NCBI GenBank assembly: GCA_036874045.1
Contig: CM072339.1
Location: 14,081,501-14,145,500, forward strand
Direction: 5' to 3'
DNA: 64,000 bases
Source of the DNA: Cymodocea nodosa
Taxonomy: Eukaryota > Streptophyta > Magnoliopsida > Alismatales > Cymodoceaceae
The position numbers were made by a program, and so were the translations under genes. Below are positions 58,803 to 64,000 of the stretch, piece by piece (position 1 is the first letter of the stretch; each line of letters starts with the position of its first letter). The notes beneath the pieces were generated by a model. It was given only the letters and a program-made list of their open reading frames with translations. It made no database searches and was not told the DNA's origin.

Positions 58803-60821
58803 TGTAGGATCGTAAGTATCATAAGAAGGAGGTGAATTGTATCTTTAAAAAATTAATAATTATTCTAGTAGATAAAATAAAAGCACAAATTCACACAAAT
58901 TTTGTAAAGCACAACTTTATTGAGAAAGCAACACTTTACAGACTTTTATGCACAAACCCCCTATTTGTTGGTTTAGATATAAATTTTACTTTACACAAAT
59001 TAATACTTGAAAATTATTTTATCTTATTTTAACCTTGAGTGAATTTGACTTTCAAACATGAGCTTTACACAAAGCTTTTAATTTCCTCGAATTGCTTTGC
59101 TTTTGTATCTCTATGTTCCTTTCTTTAATTCTTGACTTGGAATCTCTAGGATTGCTCTGAGATAGCTTTTCCTTTGTTTTTACTAGAATTCCTTATATCA
59201 AATGAGATGAGATTATTGAAATACAACTTGTACCCTTTATTTATAGTAGTCGAATTGAAGTTTTACATTTAACACATTTATCCACTTAATCCATAATTCT
59301 ATGATCTCATGTCTTTTTGAATTTCAAAATATCCATGTTCATCATGTTCTTTTTGAATTTGCATGCTCTCCTATCGTAGATCCATCAAGAATGTTTTTTT
59401 TGGAGAATTATAGAATTTTTTGTTGGGGTTCTTGTGCATAAACCCCCACTATCCTCACATGTGTTCATGTCAGAATCTGGAACAATATCTGGAAGTCAGT
59501 TTGTCTATTTGAAACAATATCCGGAAGCTGGTTCGTCTATTTAGAACAATATTCAGAATCTAGTTTAGTCACCATGGAACCACAAATGTCTCACGAATGA
59601 TAGTAATCGGTGAGGTCTCCTCTCGCCCTTTGTAGAAGCTATCGAGTTAGGTTGGTCTCTCGAAGATCAGCACATTCTCTCCTACGTGCTCACACACATA
59701 CAATTGCGGAATACTCAAGCACACCAATAGAACATGAGAGATATATGTGGTTTGGCATTGTGCTTACATCCACGGGCGACTATAAATCTATTGCATGGAA
59801 ACTCATGAAAAACAAAGGATTACAAGTATCGGCTTACCAACTGTGACACTATAGCTTGAGTGCTCCTTACACTCAGCACTCCCTTCAACTTTGTTCTCTC
59901 CATCACATTTTTACAAAGTTACAATATGCCCCTACTTATAGGTGGTAGTACAAACCCTAATCTTGGTAATTACTAGTTTGCCACTAATGGTTCCTCTCCC
60001 TCACCTAGGGAGTTCCTCATCAATCTTAAACCATCGCACGCCTCTACTAGCTCATGTAGTCTGCCTCCGTCAAGGTTAGCATCCACTGTAGTCTGCCTCT
60101 TGCATTGCATGACTCCTCTAGTGTCTTCCGCCACTGATTTGTTGGATGCACCAGCTCATCCACCACTAGTAGGATATCCATATGGTAGTACCATCCTCAT
60201 TTGGTGAATCAATTGGATTTTGGCTCTCTCTCTAAGCTATTGATTAGGTGACTTGTTTCACCCTATCTAGTGTTGCACCTAGATTCCAAATCTTGGCTAC
60301 TAACAACATGAATTGCCCACTTAGATTCTAGTGCATTTCCTGAACCTCAAGTCAGGATCCACACTTGCAAATCCTAACATTTATCTTCTAAGTCATTGCT
60401 TTAGTCAAACACTTATCCTTTAATGCTTATAAAAATGCTAACACTTATTTGATAACTCTTCGAACTTTTCACTTGCAAAGTACGTGACTAAGAAATAGAA
60501 AACTTAAAATCATGTTAGTCACTTATAAAACTCGAACAGTTATCTAATTCATGCGTAAAACATGAATAATTATCTAACATTTCAATTTTCTTTAAAGAAT
60601 ACACATAGAAAACACGTGAAAACTTAAGATATTAAAAATACACGTGTAGATAATTATAACTATACGAGTTTTTAATATAACTCTTCGACTTACTCAAAAC
60701 ATTAACCATAACTATATGACTTTTCAAAACTTGTTAATGCCTAACTATATGATTAAGGTAAAAACTTAGACTTATATTTAGACTTAGTAAAATACACATC
60801 ATCAAAACAAAATTCCTAACA
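58803..60821 (-). repeat. Copia 3' LTR, minus strand
   Basis: On the minus strand it starts TGTTAGGAATTTTGTTTTGA, right after a polypurine tract (60824-60835 on the plus strand as CTCTCCCTTTTT), and ends AATTCACCTCCTTCTTATGA ... TACGATCCTACA. The length is about 2.0 kb. It shares both ends with the LTR at 62307-63973. The partner LTR is not in the window. Confidence 0.75.
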
Positions 60822-61402
60822 ATCTCTCCCTTTTTAATGATGACAAAACCTAATAAGTCTAATTTTCAAAAAAATCATTCCCCCCCTTTTTGTCATTAAA
60901 CAAAAAATCATGTGAGGGATAAAATAGGCTAAGTATAAAATTCAAAAAATCATAAAAATGATTTTCATTAAAACTCAAAAATGTGGATATACAAAATTGT
61001 TTCAATAAATACAGAATTGAATCACAAAACAATTATTACAATTTTTTTCAACAAATTACATAAAATGTTTCTGTTAATACATAATTTGTCTTGCATCAAT
61101 CACAAGTCTCTATGTATTCTTAAAATATCTAACAAAATTTTTGAGCAATTTCGACGCCAACTTTGTTAACTTGATCAATGATTTCTTGATCTAAATCTGT
61201 GGTCCTAACTTGTGGAGGTTGCTATGACTAATCTATAACATTTATTGGTATATGACTTTCTACTTATTGTTGGTGGTGGTGTGACTATTGCCGTTCCTAC
61301 TCTTACTGTTGTTTCTATTCCTATTTTTGTTGTTGCTTTTGATGCTATTCTTGTTACTATGCATGCTATATGGTTGTAAAAAGTTAAATCAGAACTTGTC
61401 TA
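60822..61402 (-). mobile_element. Copia internal 3' remnant, minus strand
   Basis: It follows the LTR on its internal side and contains a second purine-rich stretch (minus strand, near 60885: AAAAAGGGGGGAATG). No coding domain could be followed. It is broken by the repeat at 61403. Confidence 0.45.
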
Positions 61403-61950
61403 TTTAGAGAACTTGTTTGATTTGTTTGTATGCATATATTAATAAATTCTTTTAAGGTAAACAAATAACTTTTCACACAAATTAGATATTAAGTCCAATT
61501 TGTATTTTTAACTACAAGTGCATAATATATATTGTATTTGTGTGTAAGTATAGGTCAATCCCACAGTGATTGAGTAAGAATTATATACTATTTTGACTTT
61601 TATACTAGAGTTTATATGTGTTCAATTAAGCTCTCCATTGATTTATAGTTAACTCAATGGATGTAGTTCGTAGAGTTACAGTTAACTCCCTAAGCCTACT
61701 TAGTAACTTCTAGTTAAATGCTACTATTCACAAAGGAATTCGACCATCCATTGGGCGATTCCACAGAATGTAAATAACATCAATTAAGCTTTTTAATGTT
61801 AGTTAATCTGAGATTTATCGTTAATCAATACTAACATTCAGATATTTTGAATAATAACCATTAAGATTTTTTTTAGCATTCTATACGAATCAATTTCAAT
61901 AATTTATAAAATGATTTTCTATTTTCTGAATCAACTAAATATAAAACATT
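61403..61950. repeat. Second copy of the 8.5-kb unclassified repeat
   Basis: Matches 8545-9120 with scattered differences, including ACACAAATTAGATATTAAGT, TGTAAGTATAGGTCAATCCC and TTGGGCGATTCCACAGAATG. It ends abruptly next to copia RNase H. Confidence 0.8.
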
Positions 61951-61964
61951 CACAATACAAAATA

Positions 61965-62306
61965 AAATAACTAGTAGACCAGATATTATGTTTGTTGTGT
62001 GTGCTTGTGCTAGATTTCAATCTAATCCTAAAGAATCACACTCAACTATTGTTAAGAGAATATTTAGATATATATAAGGAACTAAAAATTTCAGACTGTA
62101 TTATTCTAAGGATAGTTCAATAGATCTTATAAGATATACTAAAGTTGATTACGTAGGATCTAAATCTGATAGAAAGAGTACTAGTGGCACATGTCTTTTA
62201 TTGGGAAATAATTTAGTATCATGGTTTAGTAAAAAGCAAAACTGTTTTGCACTTTCAACCACTGAAGCTGAATATGTTGCTGCTGTATTGTGTTGCACTC
62301 AGATTC
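61965..62306 (+). pseudogene. Ty1/copia RNase H fragment, plus strand
   Basis: It reads TSRPDIMFVVCACARFQSNP, STIVKRIFRY, DYVGSKSDRKSTSGTCLLLG, NNLVSWFSKKQNCFALSTTE and AEYVAAVLCCTQIL. The RNase H motifs are well kept. It starts abruptly after the 61403 repeat and is cut at 62306 by the next LTR. Confidence 0.9.
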
Positions 62307-63973
62307 TATAGGATCGTATGGCTACACAAGAGGGGGGTGAATTGTGTTTTTCAACATTTTCGATTATAATTGAAACTTTAAAACTCAAAAACAAGTCGAG
62401 ACACTATTTTCATAAAATCATTTTTATTCAATGTTTCAATTCTCCTCAGAAATTGTAGATGTAATTATATATCGATACCATGTTTCATCTATACAATTTC
62501 ATAACTACAAATAGAGAAAACTAATTTGCGGAATTTAAAACATTTCTCCCTGTTTGAGATCTTTCTTCTTCTTCTTCTCTTTCTTCTTTAGCAATTCTTC
62601 AATGACGAATATCTAGTCTTTCTCTACTTCACCGAATTTGCTTTCTTTTGATAATTCAAATCTTCAGTGACATAAATCTGACATTTTTTGCTTCATTGAA
62701 TTTTCTTCCATCTGATACTTCAAACCTTCAGTGACATATATCTCACGTTTTTCTACTTCATTAAATTTTCTTCCACCTAAGAGCTTTTCCCCAAAGAGGT
62801 GTTTTTGATCCCTAAAAGGATTTTTCATTTGGTGTGTAGGGATAATTGATCAATGAGAATTCTATGTCTTTTATACTGTATCTTCATTTCATGCATATCC
62901 TCCACGTTTAATCACTATCAGTCTTCCACTTCTTCACGTCTTTTCTTTTTCCTTCATTGAAATACACACATTCTGACTTACGTTTACATTTCAAATTTTC
63001 TTTAATCATCAATCCTAGATCTCTGAAAAATTTCTTGCAAAATAAACTCTCATCCAAAATCTTTCATCAAGTGTAATAAGAAGTCGTTATTTTAATGTTA
63101 ACTAAACGAGTAAATAAGTAGATATGTAACTTAACGTTTCTAACTTAACGAGTTCCTCATGTACCAACTCACATGACAAGTACTGTAACTAACTCAACGA
63201 ACTAAGTTTGTGGTATTACGCTAACTCAACGAACCATCTCCGTGGTGTTACGATAACTCAACAAACCATCTCTGTTGTGTTACAAATAACTCAACAAACC
63301 AGTAATAAACAAATGTTTTTATAATAAGAATTTTACCACGTGCAAAAATAACAACTTAAGTTTTATAACGTTAACCTAACGCATTGTCTTAGTGTTCAAT
63401 ATAGCAACTCAATGCATTTAGTTATGTTAATTTAACGAGTTAAACATGTGCACCTCATGTGATACAATATAACATTCATAACTTTTAATTTCACCATGTG
63501 TACAACACTAACTTAACGAGTTCGTCTCTTCTTTTACTCACTAACTTAACGAGTTCTCACGTGACCTATTTTAACCTTTAAGCCTTTAACTTAACGAGTT
63601 CTCACGTGATCTTTATACAAATAATACTCTAACTTAACGAGTTCTCACGTGATCTTTATACAAATAATACTCTAACTTAACGAGTTGTCTAAACATGCAT
63701 TGTTCATGATACAGAAGATATAACTTTAAAACATATCATACTTTTCAATAAAAACACATGTTAACTTAACGTTTAATTAAATGAGAAATTAATGCAATGA
63801 AACGACTAGTTATTTAACTTAGTATAATTTCAGATCTAATACAGATAAGTATTTATATCAGTAAACTTTTTCTGTATTAATTGATGTACTTAATTTCCTT
63901 TCACAAGTAATAGTAATTGAGCAAATATGATTATTTTCATTCAGCACACATCATCAAAACAAAATACTCAACA
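62307..63973 (-). repeat. Copia LTR inserted into RNase H, minus strand
   Basis: On the minus strand it starts TGTTGAGTATTTTGTTTTGA and ends CACAATTCACCCCCCTCTTG ... CATACGATCCTATA. The canonical terminal CA reads TA here. Length is about 1.67 kb. The polypurine tract lies just outside at 63976-63986. The rest of the element is beyond the window. The LTR is packed with AACTTAACGAGTT motifs. Confidence 0.8.
63587..63686. repeat. Tandem repeat, 43-bp unit
   Basis: A unit beginning TAACTTAACGAGTTCTCACG and containing GATCTTTATACAAATAATAC occurs at 63587 and 63630 without visible change, with a partial third copy at 63673. Confidence 0.95.
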
Positions 63974-64000
63974 ATCTCCCCCTTTTTGATGATGACAAAA
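63974..64000 (-). mobile_element. Copia polypurine tract at the window edge
   Basis: On the minus strand it reads TTTGTCATCATCAAAAAGGG then GGAGATTG, the usual copia sequence just before the 3' LTR. The internal region of the element continues past the right edge. Confidence 0.75.

Overview
The window is nuclear DNA of a flowering plant. It holds one large interrupted gene with GT-AG introns, embedded in Ty1/copia and Ty3/gypsy LTR retrotransposons, L1- and RTE-type LINEs, PIF/Harbinger DNA transposons and Mutator-like elements. I cannot name the species. The long AT-rich repeat-filled introns fit a medium or large genome. No bacterial-style operons, CRISPR arrays, rRNA or tRNA genes were seen.

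Layout. 1-450: a GC-rich minisatellite. About 1.4-6.3 kb: a decayed PIF/Harbinger transposon (A) with a Myb/SANT-like ORF1, a DDE transposase, palindromic arrays and a repeated terminal motif. 6.4-10.9 kb: the 3' end of a copia element, its LTR split by a 2-kb unclassified insertion. 11.85-12.86 kb: a non-autonomous Harbinger-like element with a GC-rich minisatellite, ending just before the gene. 12,992-56,145: the one host gene, nine supported exons, 6,438 nt of coding sequence, 2,145 residues. 56.1-64 kb: mostly copia LTRs on the minus strand and broken copia RNase H.

The host gene encodes a five-finger CCCH zinc-finger protein of the plant C3H7 / animal ZC3H3 / fission-yeast Red5 type, a family linked to nuclear poly(A) RNA processing, export and surveillance. 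Exon 1 encodes a 1,703-residue low-complexity N-terminus. The fingers lie in exons 6-9. All nine exons join in phase with GT-AG borders. Four introns are long: 3.2 kb (RTE LINE), 8.8 kb (L1 pieces, a gypsy element, a Mutator-like insertion), 5.1 kb (RTE LINE pieces, Mutator-like elements) and 19.1 kb (copia elements, a Harbinger element and a large inverted-repeat complex). The 19-kb intron cuts finger 4 just before its third cysteine. A further 39-nt exon at 33,398-33,436 looks disabled by loss of one base from its 3' splice site. Skipping it keeps the frame.

I see no convincing new multi-gene system. The most unusual structures are the disabled exon, the split finger, the interlocked inverted repeats of 40.5-50.9 kb, and an architecture shared by both Harbinger elements: a palindromic array between two roughly 100-bp direct repeats.
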